Of a DNA stretch of 64,000 nt, positions 8,429 through 18,029 are shown in pieces. A model generated the notes under the pieces. It was not told the origin of the DNA. It ran no database searches and saw nothing but the letters and a program-made list of their open reading frames with translations. Made by a program: the position numbers and the translations under genes. Positions within the stretch are counted from its first letter, which is position 1, and the number at the start of each line of letters is the position of its first letter. Source of the DNA: Halopseudomonas pertucinogena. Its GTDB lineage: Bacteria; Pseudomonadota; Gammaproteobacteria; Pseudomonadales; Pseudomonadaceae. The DNA lies in contig NZ_BMNN01000001.1 in NCBI RefSeq assembly GCF_014646575.1, positions 496,001 to 560,000 on the forward strand, written 5' to 3'.

Positions 8429-10495
8429 TCACTCACTGGAGAAGTTGAAGTCCATGGTGGTGCTGGGCGCCTGCAGGTAGTTGCCCTGGATATAGTTGAC
8501 GCCGGCCTGCCACAGGGTCGGCATCATGATGGCGCTGTCCACATTGGAAACGATGGCCAGTTTGCCCTGGTTGTGCAGGGTGGCCACCATCTCCTTCAGC
8601 TGTTCCACATTTGCCGGCTCGCTCAGATTGTCGCTGAACGATTCGTCGATCTTCACGTAATCCACCGGCAGGTGCTTGAGTACCGCGTAGGGGTTCAGTG
8701 CGCCGCCGAAGTGGCTGAGCGAGATTCTGGAATGGATCGAGTGCAGCGACTCGGCCAGAACCTTCGCGTGTTTGAGGTAGTTGTTGGCGTCGGCATCGTT
8801 GAACTGGAAAACCAGAGCGTCGGCGGGCAGGCGCGATTCCTTCAGCAGGACGGATATCCACCTGACGATTTCCGGGTCCTGCAGGCTGGCACTGCTCAGG
8901 GTAATGATCAGTCGGGTGTCGGCTCCCTTTGCCCGGTGCCGGGCCAGCATGGCCACCGACCGACCAATCATCCAGCGGTCTACATCCATCGCCAGCCCGG
9001 ACTCCAGTGCTGCCGAGTGGAATTCCGCCAGGGGGATCTCTTCTCCCTGGCTATTCAGCAGGCGGAGGAACACCTCGTAATGCTCGGCCGGGTCACCACG
9101 CAGGCTGATGACCGGCTGAAACTCGAGCCTGAAGGCGTTGGTTTCCAGGGCGTGGCGGATCTGCGCGATGATATTGCCGCGGTTCGCCAGCTGTTCCAGC
9201 TCCTCCAGCGGGTTGAAGATCTTCAGCGCGTTGCCGCCGGCCTGGGACACCTGCTCCGCCAGCCGGTGTGCACGTTCGATGGCCTGGGTCGGGTCGGGGT
9301 TGGTTTCGCTGATCGAGGCCATGCCGATGCTTGCTGTGATCTGCACGGTACGGCTGTTGGCCTCGAACAGGTTGCCTTCGATCTGCTTGAGCAGAGCGGG
9401 CAGCTGGGCTGCCACCACCTCCGGCTCCTTGCCTTCGATCAGTGCGGTACAGGCATCGTCACTGAAGCGCGCCAACAGGGCGTCCTCGGGGAAGAAGCGC
9501 CGCAGGATCTGGGCCAGATCGGCCAGTACCAGGTCCGAACCACCGATACCGATGTCCGCCTGCAGGGCGCCGAAATTGTCGATGTTGATATAGATGAGCG
9601 TGCTGGGCTGGCTGCTGGTCACCGCCTGCTGGCTGATGCGGTCGAGCTGCTCCTGGAACCAGGAGCGGTTGAACAGGCCGGTGACCAGGTCGTGGCTGGC
9701 CATTGCCCGCAGCTTCTCCTCGAACTCGGCGCTGGCCGTTTCGGCGCGTATCACCACCTGGGTACAGGGCTCGCCATCGTAGTGGGCCGGCGAGAAACTG
9801 AGCATCACCGGGAATTCGGTGCCGCTGCTGTTGACTGCGGTGCAGCGGGTCTCGCCCACGTCGCCCTGGGCCGGGTAGCTGCGCAGGAATTCCCGGAAAT
9901 GCTCCTGGTCCTTGCTGGCGATCAGTTCCAGCATCGGCTCGGCGGCCAGATCGTCGGGGTCGTCATAGCCGAACATCTGGGTATAGGAGCGGTTGGCGTA
10001 GATGTGCATGCCATCCAGCACATAGGCAATGGCATCCACCGAGCTGTCGAGCAGCAGCTGACAGCGCTTTTCGGTTTCCTTCAGGGACCGTTCGACAATG
10101 CGGCGCTGACGACGGGCGCTGAGGTTGGCCAGTTCCCGCTTCACCACCAGCACCAGCAGCGCATCATTGCTGGCAAGCACCACATCCTGCATGCCGGCGC
10201 GCAGCGCGTTGGTGCGGGTTTCGCTGTCATCCTGATCGCTGAGCAGAATGAAGGGGACGTCGTAGGACTGGCTTATGAGCAGGCAGGCGTCCTGCGCGCT
10301 CATGAAACTGGTTTCAGGGCACGCCAGGCACAGGTCCCAGCTCTGTTGCAGCGACTCGTGCAGGTCTTCGACCGACGAGATACGATGGGCACGGGTGGCG
10401 TGTCCGGCATTGCGTAAAACACTGACCAGACGTTCGGCATTGTTCTGCGAATCGTCAAGGATCAATACTCTTATGGCTTGTGTTTCAATGGCCAT
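8429..10495 (-). CDS. fimX: FimX, degenerate GGDEF-EAL c-di-GMP effector for type IV pili
   Basis: The 688 residues show four domains in order. A receiver-like domain (5-125) has no aspartate at the phosphoacceptor strand (it reads LCLACPE). A PAS domain (about 140-255) is followed by a GGDEF domain whose signature has become RFSDDA, and an EAL domain whose signature is EVFLRL while VKID is retained. This is the FimX pattern: both catalytic domains are inactive and the EAL site binds c-di-GMP. In P. aeruginosa the protein sits at the cell pole and is needed for type IV pilus assembly and twitching. It is convergent with serB (18-base gap), and the PilZ-domain gene lies just upstream on the same strand, so the two may be co-expressed. 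Confidence 0.92.
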   Translation of the reverse strand: MAIETQAIRVLILDDSQNNAERLVSVLRNAGHATRAHRISSVEDLHESLQQSWDLCLACPETSFMSAQDACLLISQSYDVPFILLSDQDDSETRTNALRAGMQDVVLASNDALLVLVVKRELANLSARRQRRIVERSLKETEKRCQLLLDSSVDAIAYVLDGMHIYANRSYTQMFGYDDPDDLAAEPMLELIASKDQEHFREFLRSYPAQGDVGETRCTAVNSSGTEFPVMLSFSPAHYDGEPCTQVVIRAETASAEFEEKLRAMASHDLVTGLFNRSWFQEQLDRISQQAVTSSQPSTLIYINIDNFGALQADIGIGGSDLVLADLAQILRRFFPEDALLARFSDDACTALIEGKEPEVVAAQLPALLKQIEGNLFEANSRTVQITASIGMASISETNPDPTQAIERAHRLAEQVSQAGGNALKIFNPLEELEQLANRGNIIAQIRHALETNAFRLEFQPVISLRGDPAEHYEVFLRLLNSQGEEIPLAEFHSAALESGLAMDVDRWMIGRSVAMLARHRAKGADTRLIITLSSASLQDPEIVRWISVLLKESRLPADALVFQFNDADANNYLKHAKVLAESLHSIHSRISLSHFGGALNPYAVLKHLPVDYVKIDESFSDNLSEPANVEQLKEMVATLHNQGKLAIVSNVDSAIMMPTLWQAGVNYIQGNYLQAPSTTMDFNFSSE

Positions 10496-10548
10496 GGCGT
10501 CCCATTCTCAACTGCTACATCATCCTTGCGGATCCCTGGCGAACGAAT

Positions 10549-12321
10549 CTACAGAGACTTCCAGAGTGAGTCAAAGTCATCCTCGGGTGCCAGTGCCAAA
10601 CTTGTGCTTCCGGTCTCGCTTTTGGCGGCGATATCTCCGCCGATCAACTGATGCTCGAACTGGCTGTAGCTGCCGGTGCAGGCCACCCGGTCCACCAGAT
10701 GCGCCCGCAGCTCCCGGCCGTTGAGCATCAGCTGCACCTTGTTGTTGACCTCGAAGGGCAGGCGCGGCGTGATGACGGTCGCCGGGCGGTCGATGGCGGT
10801 CACTTCGGGTACCCACAGCGCACGGAGATAGCGGCTGGGATGTTCGGTCTTGCGCAGCAGCTTGATGGCGCAGGGCGTGCAGTGGGGGGCGATCAGCTCG
10901 ATCCCCATCTGGGTGCCGCCGCCGCGCACCTGTCTGATCCAGCGCACCACCGCCAGACTCCAGCTCTGGTCCGCCGCTTCCTGCACGCCGAGCAGCTCGC
11001 CCGCCTGCAGTTGCCTGGGTACCTCGCGCGGCCAGGTCAGACAGAAGCCGCCGGGGCTGTGATTGACGATGCGCAGGCTGTGCACCGGATAGTTCTCGGC
11101 GTTCTCCTCTTCGTCCGTTTCCCTGCCGGTGGTGTAGTTGATCTTCTCCACATCGCCGGACCACTCGACCGAATTCTCGCCGTCAAAGGCGGCGCTCCAC
11201 CCCTCCTGACGGGCGCGCTGGGCTGGGGAGGAGAAGGGGTTGGTGTCATCGGCGTCGATGAATTGCGAGAAAGTGGTGCCGGCGATGTGAAAGTGGGTAG
11301 CGCTCATGCCAATGGTGACACGCAGCTCGCCCCGCCCGGGGGTGCGGTTGAAGGTGCGCTCGGCCAGATCGCCCCAGGATTCGCTGACGTGTTGCAGCAG
11401 CTCCAGCCCGATGCCCTCGGGCACCTTCAGGCGGTTGTCGGGCGAGTCGCTGTCGAGCAGGAATGCCTTGATGGCGTCGACCAGCGGGCGGGTGTCCAGG
11501 CCGAGGCTGCCGGTCAGGTCTTCCTCCTGCACCAGGGAGCGATAGCGGGGCGGGCAGTCCATCTGCGGATTGATGACGAACATCGCCCCCGGGGCGTCCG
11601 CTTCGGTCAGGCTGGCAAGGGTGCTCCATTCTTCCAGGGTGGCGGCCAGGCGTGCCATGCTGCTCTGGCGCATCTGGTTCGGCCGTGCGGTGCCGAGCAG
11701 CAGGATGGCCATGTAGGTCTGTTCGATGCTGAGGCTTCTGCCTGACTGGCTTTCGACATCCGCCACCGCGACCTGATGTACCTTGCGCCGGCGAGCCAGC
11801 TGGTACAGCTGGTGAATTTCGAGCCATATGCCGTCCGCGACCGGGCAGTACAGCTGGTAGGCGCGCAGCAGCGGACCGCCGAGGGCCCGGATCGCGCGCT
11901 GGATGGCCAGGCTCAGGTCGTCGACACGGTCGCGGTTCTTCATGTCGCCTTCCTGCGTGACGACCACCTTGTAGCCGGTGGCCAGATGGTTCTGCAGGGA
12001 CTGGGAGAGGTTGGCTACCTTGCGTGGCCGGTCTTCCAGAACGATGGACTGGCCCAGGTAATAGCGGGACAGGGCGGCGCAGACGTAATGTACCTGCGGA
12101 CGGATCAGTTCGAGCATGGCCAGCCGGCGATCGGGTGCGATCCGCAGCTGGTTCAGCTGGATCAGCCCATGGTAAAGCTGGCGGGCGGTTTCGCCGATGT
12201 TGGCCTTGGGCAGTTCGGCTATCCACTGGCTGATGCCCTTCTCGCTGCTGTCGGCAAAACTCAGGCTATCGAGGGTCTGCTGCGGCACTCGCAGGTTCAA
12301 AGCGTACGTAGTGTTGTCCAT
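10549..12321 (-). CDS. PilZ-domain protein next to fimX
   Basis: The 590-residue protein has a long, mostly helical N-terminal region of unknown role and a C-terminal PilZ-type beta domain from about residue 410. The second PilZ motif is clear (NHSPGGF, matching D/NxSxxG), but I cannot find a convincing RxxxR motif before it, so c-di-GMP binding is uncertain. I chose ATG at 12321, which starts MDNTTYAL and has GGAA upstream; the longer frame adds a basic leader without support. The position 53 bases upstream of fimX corresponds to PA4958 in P. aeruginosa and suggests shared c-di-GMP signalling, but this is inference from context. Confidence 0.75.
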   Translation of the reverse strand: MDNTTYALNLRVPQQTLDSLSFADSSEKGISQWIAELPKANIGETARQLYHGLIQLNQLRIAPDRRLAMLELIRPQVHYVCAALSRYYLGQSIVLEDRPRKVANLSQSLQNHLATGYKVVVTQEGDMKNRDRVDDLSLAIQRAIRALGGPLLRAYQLYCPVADGIWLEIHQLYQLARRRKVHQVAVADVESQSGRSLSIEQTYMAILLLGTARPNQMRQSSMARLAATLEEWSTLASLTEADAPGAMFVINPQMDCPPRYRSLVQEEDLTGSLGLDTRPLVDAIKAFLLDSDSPDNRLKVPEGIGLELLQHVSESWGDLAERTFNRTPGRGELRVTIGMSATHFHIAGTTFSQFIDADDTNPFSSPAQRARQEGWSAAFDGENSVEWSGDVEKINYTTGRETDEEENAENYPVHSLRIVNHSPGGFCLTWPREVPRQLQAGELLGVQEAADQSWSLAVVRWIRQVRGGGTQMGIELIAPHCTPCAIKLLRKTEHPSRYLRALWVPEVTAIDRPATVITPRLPFEVNNKVQLMLNGRELRAHLVDRVACTGSYSQFEHQLIGGDIAAKSETGSTSLALAPEDDFDSLWKSL

Positions 12322-12466
12322 AACTGTATTTTTCCGTTGTAGCCGCTTCAGGCTAAATCGAGAAGAAGTCAAATTGGAGTCCAATACATGCGTTACGCCA
12401 GAGATGAGTTTCTAAACAGACTGTAGCAGCCGGGTCGCATACTGGCTAAGCGACCTGCCGCTCCAA

Positions 12467-13477
12467 TTAGGACAACAGCGGAGTCTTGCTGGTTTCTCCC
12501 GCCGTTTCTCGTACCAGACGTGGCACCAGGAAACCGGGCAGTCTGGCGAGCATCTCTCGGGCCAGTTCAATGGCCCTTCTGTCGTCTACATGAAAATGCT
12601 GTGCACCCTTAACGTGATCGAGAACATGAAGATAATAGGGCAGAATGCCATTATCGCCTAGCGTTTCGCTCAGATTGACCAGCGAGTCGATATCGTCATT
12701 CACGCCGCGCAGCAGTACCGACTGGTTGAGCAACTGCATGCCAGCCTGCCGCAACAGCCGCACGGCCTCGCCGAGGGGGCGGTCAATTTCGTTGGCATGG
12801 TTGCAGTGCAACACCATGGTGACCGGCAGCCGGGTGCCGCAGAGCGCTTCGATCAGCTCGGTGGTGACCCGCTGTGGAATGACCACCGGCAGCCGGGTGT
12901 GCACCCGCAGTCTGCGCACGTGGCTGATGGCGGCGATTTCCCGGGTCAGCCAGGCGATGCGCTTGTCGCTGGCCGCAAGCGGGTCGCCGCCGCTGTAGAT
13001 CACCTCGCTGATGGTCGGGTCCTGACGGATATAGTCGAGGGCCTGTTGCCATTCGGCAGTGCTGAGATTGTTGTCCTCGTAGGGAAAGTGCCGGCGAAAG
13101 CAGTAACGGCAATTGACGGCGCAACCGCTGCTGACCACCAGCAACAGTCGCCCGTGGTACTTGTGGATGATCCCCGGACGGGCGTTGGTATCCTGCTCTC
13201 CCAGCGGGTCCATGACGAAGTCGGGGTGTTCCGTCAGCTCCTCGCCAAGTGGCAGAACCTGGCGCAGCAAAGGGTCGGCTGGGTCGCCCGGACGGATCCG
13301 GCTGAGGTAGGGTTCGGGCACGCGCAGCGGGAAGTCCGCGCTGGCTGCGCGGGCCCCGGCGAGCAGCGAAGGGTCGAGGTTCAGACGGCTGAGCAACTGT
13401 TGTGGGTCGGTGACGCTGGTCGCAAGAAGGCGCTGCCAGCTGATGGGCTCAACAGGCACTGAAGTTCCATGTATCAT
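12467..13477 (-). CDS. epmB: EF-P beta-lysylation enzyme EpmB (lysine 2,3-aminomutase family)
   Basis: This 336-residue radical-SAM enzyme carries the iron-sulfur motif CAVNCRYC with Cys119, Cys123 and Cys126. The YSGGDPL SAM-binding segment follows. EpmB (YjeK) converts L-lysine to (R)-beta-lysine, which EpmA then attaches to EF-P. The short length without a C-terminal extension fits EpmB rather than clostridial lysine 2,3-aminomutase. It is divergent from efp, with about 120 bases between the starts, and epmA lies just beyond efp. In P. aeruginosa the gene beside efp is instead earP, a rhamnosyltransferase, so this locus type is a lineage marker. Confidence 0.94.
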   Translation of the reverse strand: MIHGTSVPVEPISWQRLLATSVTDPQQLLSRLNLDPSLLAGARAASADFPLRVPEPYLSRIRPGDPADPLLRQVLPLGEELTEHPDFVMDPLGEQDTNARPGIIHKYHGRLLLVVSSGCAVNCRYCFRRHFPYEDNNLSTAEWQQALDYIRQDPTISEVIYSGGDPLAASDKRIAWLTREIAAISHVRRLRVHTRLPVVIPQRVTTELIEALCGTRLPVTMVLHCNHANEIDRPLGEAVRLLRQAGMQLLNQSVLLRGVNDDIDSLVNLSETLGDNGILPYYLHVLDHVKGAQHFHVDDRRAIELAREMLARLPGFLVPRLVRETAGETSKTPLLS

Positions 13478-13597
13478 TGGGCAATTCCGCGCATGGGTGG
13501 CAAGGGCATCCGTCGGGCGTCATCTGATGACGTCGGGCTGTGACCATTGGTCGGCGCGTTTTCGGATGTATCCGTTCAAACTGCAAGTGGGAAATTT

Positions 13598-14164
13598 ATG
13601 GCCAACTATTCTACCAACGAATTCAAGCCGGGTCTTAAGGTGATGCTCGATGGCGATCCATGTGCGATCCTCGAGAACGAGTACGTCAAGCCGGGCAAGG
13701 GTCAGGCATTCAACCGGGTCAAGGTGCGCAACCTGAAGACCGGCCGCGTCAACGAGCGCACCTTCAAGTCGGGCGACACCCTGGAAGGCGCCGACGTGAT
13801 GGACCGGGAAATGGAATACCTGTACGCCGACGGCGAATTCTGGCACTTCATGGCCACCGACGGCTCCTTCGAGCAGGTGGGTGCGGATCAGAAGGCGGTG
13901 GGCGACACCATCAACTGGCTGAAGGAGCAGGTGGTTTACACCATCACCCTGTACAACGGCGAGCCGATTGCCGTTACCCCGCCGAACTTCGTGGAGCTGG
14001 AAGTGGTCGAGACCGACCCCGGCGTGCGCGGCGATACCTCCGGCGGCGGCAACAAGCCGGCCAAGCTGGTGACCGGTGCCGTGGTCAAGGTTCCGCTGTT
14101 CATCAACGTCGGCGATATCCTCAAGGTCGATACCCGCACCGCGGATTACGTTGGCCGCGCCTGA
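13598..14164 (+). CDS. efp: Elongation factor P, lysine-34 type
   Basis: The 188-residue protein rescues ribosomes stalled on polyproline. Counting from the ATG at 13598, the tip of the domain I loop reads KPGKGQ, with Lys34 at the position modified in E. coli EF-P. P. aeruginosa has an arginine at the equivalent loop tip. I chose this start because it gives the canonical N-terminus MANYSTNEF with a Shine-Dalgarno-like AAGTGGGA upstream; the frame extends further 5' without support. A strong hairpin terminator follows 25 bases after the stop. Flanking epmB and epmA complete the beta-lysylation pathway. The hydroxylase EpmC is not in the window. Confidence 0.97.
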   Translation: MANYSTNEFKPGLKVMLDGDPCAILENEYVKPGKGQAFNRVKVRNLKTGRVNERTFKSGDTLEGADVMDREMEYLYADGEFWHFMATDGSFEQVGADQKAVGDTINWLKEQVVYTITLYNGEPIAVTPPNFVELEVVETDPGVRGDTSGGGNKPAKLVTGAVVKVPLFINVGDILKVDTRTADYVGRA

Positions 14165-14188
14165 TCGGGCACGCTGACGCAGTATCCG

Positions 14189-14215
14189 AAACCGGGGCCC
14201 AGGCCCCGGTTTTTT
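14189..14215 (+). terminator. Rho-independent terminator of efp
   Basis: A perfect 10-base-pair stem, AACCGGGGCC / GGCCCCGGTT, with a two-base apex is followed by a T tract. It lies 25 bases after the efp stop and before the epmA start, so efp is probably largely transcribed as a single gene with read-through or a separate promoter for epmA. Confidence 0.9.
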
Positions 14216-14243
14216 GTAGCCCGTTGCCTATTCCGGAGCCAGC

Positions 14244-15203
14244 ATGAGCGATTGGCAGCCCAGCGCGCCGCTGAACAACCTGCGTCGTCGCGCGCAGATC
14301 ATCAACGTCATTCGGCGGTTCTTTGCCGACCGCGGTGTGCTCGAGGTGGACACGCCCACGCTCTCCGCCGCGGCGGTCAGCGATCCCCATCTGTTTCCCT
14401 TTGCTACCGACTTCGTCCCTGAGGGCGGCGGGCAGGCCCGGACCCTGTATCTGCACACCTCCCCCGAATACCCGATGAAGCGCCTGCTGACCGCTGGCAG
14501 CGGCTGCATATGGCAGCTCTGCCGCGTCTACCGCAACGGCGAGACCGGACGGCGGCACAATCCCGAATTCAGCATGCTGGAGTGGTACCGGGTGGGCTTC
14601 GATCATCATCGGCTGATGGATGAGGTGGATGATCTGGTGGACGCCGTGCTGGGCTGTGGCCGTTCACGGCGCGTGACCTACGCCTCGCTGTTCGAGGAGC
14701 ATCTCGGTGTGGATATCCACCGCTGTGAGGATGCCGAGCTGGCCCGCCTCGGGCAGACGCAGTGTGATTTTCGCGGCGAACTGGATCGCGATGGCTGGCT
14801 CAACCTGCTGTTCTCCCACTGCATCGAGCCGCGACTGCTCGAACCCACCATGGTCTACGCCTTTCCCGCCTCCCAGGCAGCACTGGCCAGAGTGGTCGAC
14901 GGCGACGACAGGGTGCCCAGCGCCGCGCGTTTCGAGCTGTTCATCAAGGGGATGGAACTGGCCAACGGCTATTTCGAGCTGACCGATGCGGCGGAGCAGG
15001 CCCGGCGCTTTGCGGCGGATCAGCAGTTGCGGGAGGCGCTTATGCGCCCCGCGCTGCCCACGGATCAGCGCCTGATCGAGGCCCTGCAACAGGGACTGCC
15101 CGAGTGTGCCGGGGTGGCGCTTGGGGTTGACCGGTTGGTGATGCTGGCGCTGGGTGCCAGTCATATCGATGAGGTCATCGCCTTCCCGCTGCACAGGGCC
15201 TGA
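14244..15203 (+). CDS. epmA: EF-P lysine ligase EpmA (GenX/PoxA)
   Basis: This 319-residue protein is a class II lysyl-tRNA synthetase-like catalytic core without the N-terminal anticodon-binding domain. Class II motifs are visible: motif 2 around WQLCRVYRNGE with HNPEFSMLEWYR, and motif 3 GVALGVDRLVML near the C-terminus. The enzyme activates (R)-beta-lysine with ATP and joins it to Lys34 of EF-P. Its length equals that of E. coli EpmA (325). Together with epmB and efp it makes a complete, compact modification cassette. A terminator stands between efp and epmA, so its expression may be lower than that of efp. Confidence 0.95.
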   Translation: MSDWQPSAPLNNLRRRAQIINVIRRFFADRGVLEVDTPTLSAAAVSDPHLFPFATDFVPEGGGQARTLYLHTSPEYPMKRLLTAGSGCIWQLCRVYRNGETGRRHNPEFSMLEWYRVGFDHHRLMDEVDDLVDAVLGCGRSRRVTYASLFEEHLGVDIHRCEDAELARLGQTQCDFRGELDRDGWLNLLFSHCIEPRLLEPTMVYAFPASQAALARVVDGDDRVPSAARFELFIKGMELANGYFELTDAAEQARRFAADQQLREALMRPALPTDQRLIEALQQGLPECAGVALGVDRLVMLALGASHIDEVIAFPLHRA

Positions 15204-15359
15204 ATACGAGACCCACCTCTCAACCGGGCGACAAAGGTTTTGCCGCACCGGGTGATCATCGGGATTATTGCGCCTTTCCATCAAGACCGGATTCCTAGAA
15301 TCCAGCTTCGATGAGCTCGTAGCCAGCTCGGTTGAAGTTTGATCGGCTACCACAGAACG

Positions 15360-15392
15360 AAAAATCCCCGGAGTAGTACCACCTCCGGGGAT
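15360..15392 (-). terminator. Terminator of the actP operon
   Basis: The inverted repeat ATCCCCGGAG (15364-15373) / CTCCGGGGAT (15383-15392) has a nine-base loop. Read on the minus strand it is followed by TTTTT, so it ends leftward transcription from actP, whose stop is about 20 bases away. Confidence 0.85.
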
Positions 15393-15412
15393 CCTGTCTG
15401 CCGACTACCGGA

Positions 15413-17083
15413 TCAGTGCGCTACCGCACCGGTGCGTCCGATACCGGTCTGGCTGCGAACGGTGAGTGCATCGAAGGCGTTGCGCTCGCGTTCGGCGCGG
15501 GCGGTCTTGTCGGTGATCGAGAAGAACCAGATCGCGATGAACGCCAGCGGGATCGAGACGATGCCCGGGTTGGGGAAGGGGATGATCGGCTCGGCGTTGC
15601 CGAGCACGTCCACCCACACGGTCTTGCTCAGCACCACCCACACGGTCGCCACCAGCAGGCCGATAAAGCCGCCTATTACCGCGCCGCGGGTGGTGCAGCC
15701 GCGCCAGGAGATGGACAGCACAAGCACCGGGAAGTTGGCGCTGGCGGCGATGGCGAAGGCCAGACCGACCATGAAGGCCACGTTCTGATGCTCGAAGATG
15801 ATGCCCAGCAGGATCGACAGCACCCCCAGTACCAGGATCGAGATCTTCGAGATGCGCATCTGCTGTTTCTCGGTGGCGCGACCCTTGGCAATGACACTGG
15901 CGTACAGGTCGTGGGAGATGGACGCCGCGCCGGCCAGGGCCAGACCCGCCACTACCGCGACGATGGTGGCGAAGGTCACCGCAGCGAGGAAGCCGAGCAG
16001 CAGGCTGCCACCCACCGCATTCGACAGGTGCACGGCCGCCATGTTGGTGCCACCGATCAGGTCGGTCAGCATGTTGAAGCTGCCGTCGATGCCCTGATGG
16101 AAGAACTCCGGATGACGTACCAGCAGCGCGATGGCGCCGAAGCCGATGATGAAGGTCAGGACGTAGAAGTAGCCGATGAAGCTGCTCGCCCAGATCACCG
16201 ACTTGTGCGCTTCCTTGGCGCTCGACACGGTGAAGAAGCGCATCAGGATGTGCGGCAGACCGGCGGTGCCGAAGGCCAGGGCGATACCGAGGGACAGGGC
16301 GTTGAGCGGGCTGCTGGTGACTGCATCACCGGGCGACATCAGCTCTTCCGCATAGGGGTGCACGGTCACTGCCTCGGCGAGCATGGCGTCGGGGCTGAAG
16401 TTGAACGCATAGAGCACCAGACCGGACAGCAGCGTGCCGCCGGTGAGCATCAGCACCGCCTTGATGATCTGCACCCAGGTGGTGGCCGTCATGCCGCCGA
16501 AGAATACGTAGATCATCATCAGCGCACCGATGATGACGACCGCAAACTTGTACTCGATGCCGAACAGCAGCACGATCAGCTTGCCGGCGCCCACCATCTG
16601 TGCGATCAGGTAGAGCGCGATGATCAGCAGTGACGCGCTGGCCGCGAGGATGCGCACCGGCGTCTGCTCCAGGCGGAATGCAGTCACGTCGGCAAAGTTG
16701 TACCTCCCCAGGTTGCGCAGGCGCTCGGCGACCAGAAACATCACCACCGGCCAGCCAAACAGGAAGCCGATCGCGTAGATCACCCCGTAGTAACCGGAGA
16801 CGTACACCATACCGGCAATCCCCAGGAAGGATGCCGCGGAGATGTAGTCACCGGCGATCGCCAGGCCATTCTGGAAACCGGTGATACCGCCGCCGGCGGT
16901 GTAGAAGTCGGATGTGGTCTGGGTCTTGCGCGCGGCCCACCAGGTGATGGCCATGGTGCCAGCGATGAACAGCAGGAACATGATGATGGCTTCGGTGTTG
17001 GCCCCTTCACCGGTTTCGGCAAAGGCCGCCGGTGCGGCAAGCAACGGGAGCAGGGCGGTGAGCCACTTGTTGATCTTGTTCAT
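15413..17083 (-). CDS. actP: Cation/acetate symporter ActP
   Basis: The 556-residue protein is a sodium:solute symporter-family permease with about 13-14 membrane segments. It has a cleavable-looking leader ending AAPAAFA at residue 22, as is usual for ActP. ActP takes up acetate and other short monocarboxylates with a cation. Its start codon overlaps the yjcH stop (ATGA), so translation is coupled. The operon order small membrane protein-yjcH-actP ends at a clear terminator. The MxtR/ErdR-like pair at 26.5-30.8 kb belongs to the family that controls acs and actP in Pseudomonas and Vibrio, a plausible regulator here. Confidence 0.95.
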   Translation of the reverse strand: MNKINKWLTALLPLLAAPAAFAETGEGANTEAIIMFLLFIAGTMAITWWAARKTQTTSDFYTAGGGITGFQNGLAIAGDYISAASFLGIAGMVYVSGYYGVIYAIGFLFGWPVVMFLVAERLRNLGRYNFADVTAFRLEQTPVRILAASASLLIIALYLIAQMVGAGKLIVLLFGIEYKFAVVIIGALMMIYVFFGGMTATTWVQIIKAVLMLTGGTLLSGLVLYAFNFSPDAMLAEAVTVHPYAEELMSPGDAVTSSPLNALSLGIALAFGTAGLPHILMRFFTVSSAKEAHKSVIWASSFIGYFYVLTFIIGFGAIALLVRHPEFFHQGIDGSFNMLTDLIGGTNMAAVHLSNAVGGSLLLGFLAAVTFATIVAVVAGLALAGAASISHDLYASVIAKGRATEKQQMRISKISILVLGVLSILLGIIFEHQNVAFMVGLAFAIAASANFPVLVLSISWRGCTTRGAVIGGFIGLLVATVWVVLSKTVWVDVLGNAEPIIPFPNPGIVSIPLAFIAIWFFSITDKTARAERERNAFDALTVRSQTGIGRTGAVAH

Positions 17084-17388
17084 TCCACATCCCTCACGAT
17101 TTCATCGAGCAGTGGATCGAACCACTTGTTGGAAAAATACACATACAGCGCGATCAGGATGACGGCGCTGCAGACCACCATGAGGCCGACGAACAGCCCG
17201 ACGCTCATCGTCCAGTTCGGCCCGAGGGGGCGGGCGAAGACGTCAGGCAGGTAGGCCATGGTGAGGATGAAACCGGCGTAGATGGCCAGTGTGAGGCCGA
17301 AGAAGATCATGCTGGCTCGGGTTCGTCCCTTCACCAGTGCCTCGTATTTGGGGTGTTTGAGCACTTGCTCCACTACATCTTTTTGCAT
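17080..17388 (-). CDS. yjcH: DUF485 (YjcH-family) inner-membrane protein
   Basis: This 102-residue protein has two membrane segments (about 28-50 and 58-85) and the DUF485 pattern, including [16 protein letters not shown]485 proteins are encoded next to actP in many proteobacteria and are thought to be accessory to the symporter; the mechanism is not established. The stop overlaps the actP start, and a Shine-Dalgarno GGAG lies upstream of the ATG (reverse of CTCC at 17397-17400). It belongs to the acetate operon. Confidence 0.93.
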   Translation of the reverse strand: MQKDVVEQVLKHPKYEALVKGRTRASMIFFGLTLAIYAGFILTMAYLPDVFARPLGPNWTMSVGLFVGLMVVCSAVILIALYVYFSNKWFDPLLDEIVRDVE

Positions 17389-17427
17389 TTTTATTCTCCT
17401 GGGTAGTTTGCTGTTGCGCTCGCAACG

Positions 17428-17769
17428 CTATGGCTCATGGTCGATTGATGTGTTACCTCCGCTGGATTTCTGGGTCGTTATGGAATGGATGGCTGAGTCG
17501 CGGTATTGGCGGTCAGCGGCGCGGAAATGCGCGCTGGCCAGAACGAGGCAGAGGACCGGCAGGCTCAGCGCCAGGCCACAGATAACGAAAACGCTGAATT
17601 CCTGAAACAGGATTTCAGGCAGATCAGGACGGAGAAATATCAATGCCAGGAACGCCGGATAGACGATTCCCAGAATGAGAAAGAACAGGGCGCGCAACGG
17701 GCTGCGCGGGGTAGAGTCAGCATCGGCCGGCAAGGCATGGCGGCCCAGGGCATCTTGATTGGTCTGCAT
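17428..17769 (-). CDS. Small two-TM membrane protein, first gene of the acetate operon
   Basis: This 113-residue protein is not one I can name. It has a polar N-terminus, membrane segments at about residues 27-48 (FFLILGIVYPAFLALIF) and 58-80 (FSVFVICGLALSLPVLCLVLA), and a hydrophilic tail. The topology and size resemble DUF485 proteins such as the adjacent YjcH, so it may be a diverged paralogue. It lies 39 bases upstream of yjcH on the same strand and is probably co-transcribed with yjcH-actP. The base composition is slightly lower in GC than its neighbours. Confidence 0.6.
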   Translation of the reverse strand: MQTNQDALGRHALPADADSTPRSPLRALFFLILGIVYPAFLALIFLRPDLPEILFQEFSVFVICGLALSLPVLCLVLASAHFRAADRQYRDSAIHSITTQKSSGGNTSIDHEP

Positions 17770-17806
17770 ATTATTTTTTTTCTCGCCGATTCGGGCTGTT
17801 GGGAGA

Positions 17807-17819
17807 ACTGTAAAACAGT
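17807..17819. promoter_or_regulatory. Perfect palindrome upstream of the acetate operon
   Basis: The sequence ACTGTAAAACAGT is a perfect 13-base palindrome (arms ACTGT/ACAGT) centred about 45 bases upstream of the ATG of the first acetate-operon gene. A dimeric regulator site is possible. No regulator can be assigned from sequence alone. Confidence 0.3.
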
Positions 17820-18029
17820 GCCTGAATGAAGGAAGCCGACCTTAGTCGTAGGAACCTGAGAAACTTTTTCCAGAACCTCTGCGTGTAAGACATTGGCTAT
17901 TCGCTGCGTGAGATATGTCTGGGAAGTGCTGTGAGCAGTAGCGGATTATTGTTCGCAGCGGCTCGGTAACTTGTTGATATATAAAGGATAAATGTGTCGT
18001 CACCCCGATGGGTGAGACAGATTTATATG

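Noticed and set aside
17884-17901. GacA upstream activating sequence for rsmZ
   Set aside because: Only the left half TGTAAG is present; the right half differs from CTTACA at four of six positions, so it is mentioned with the promoter but not called.
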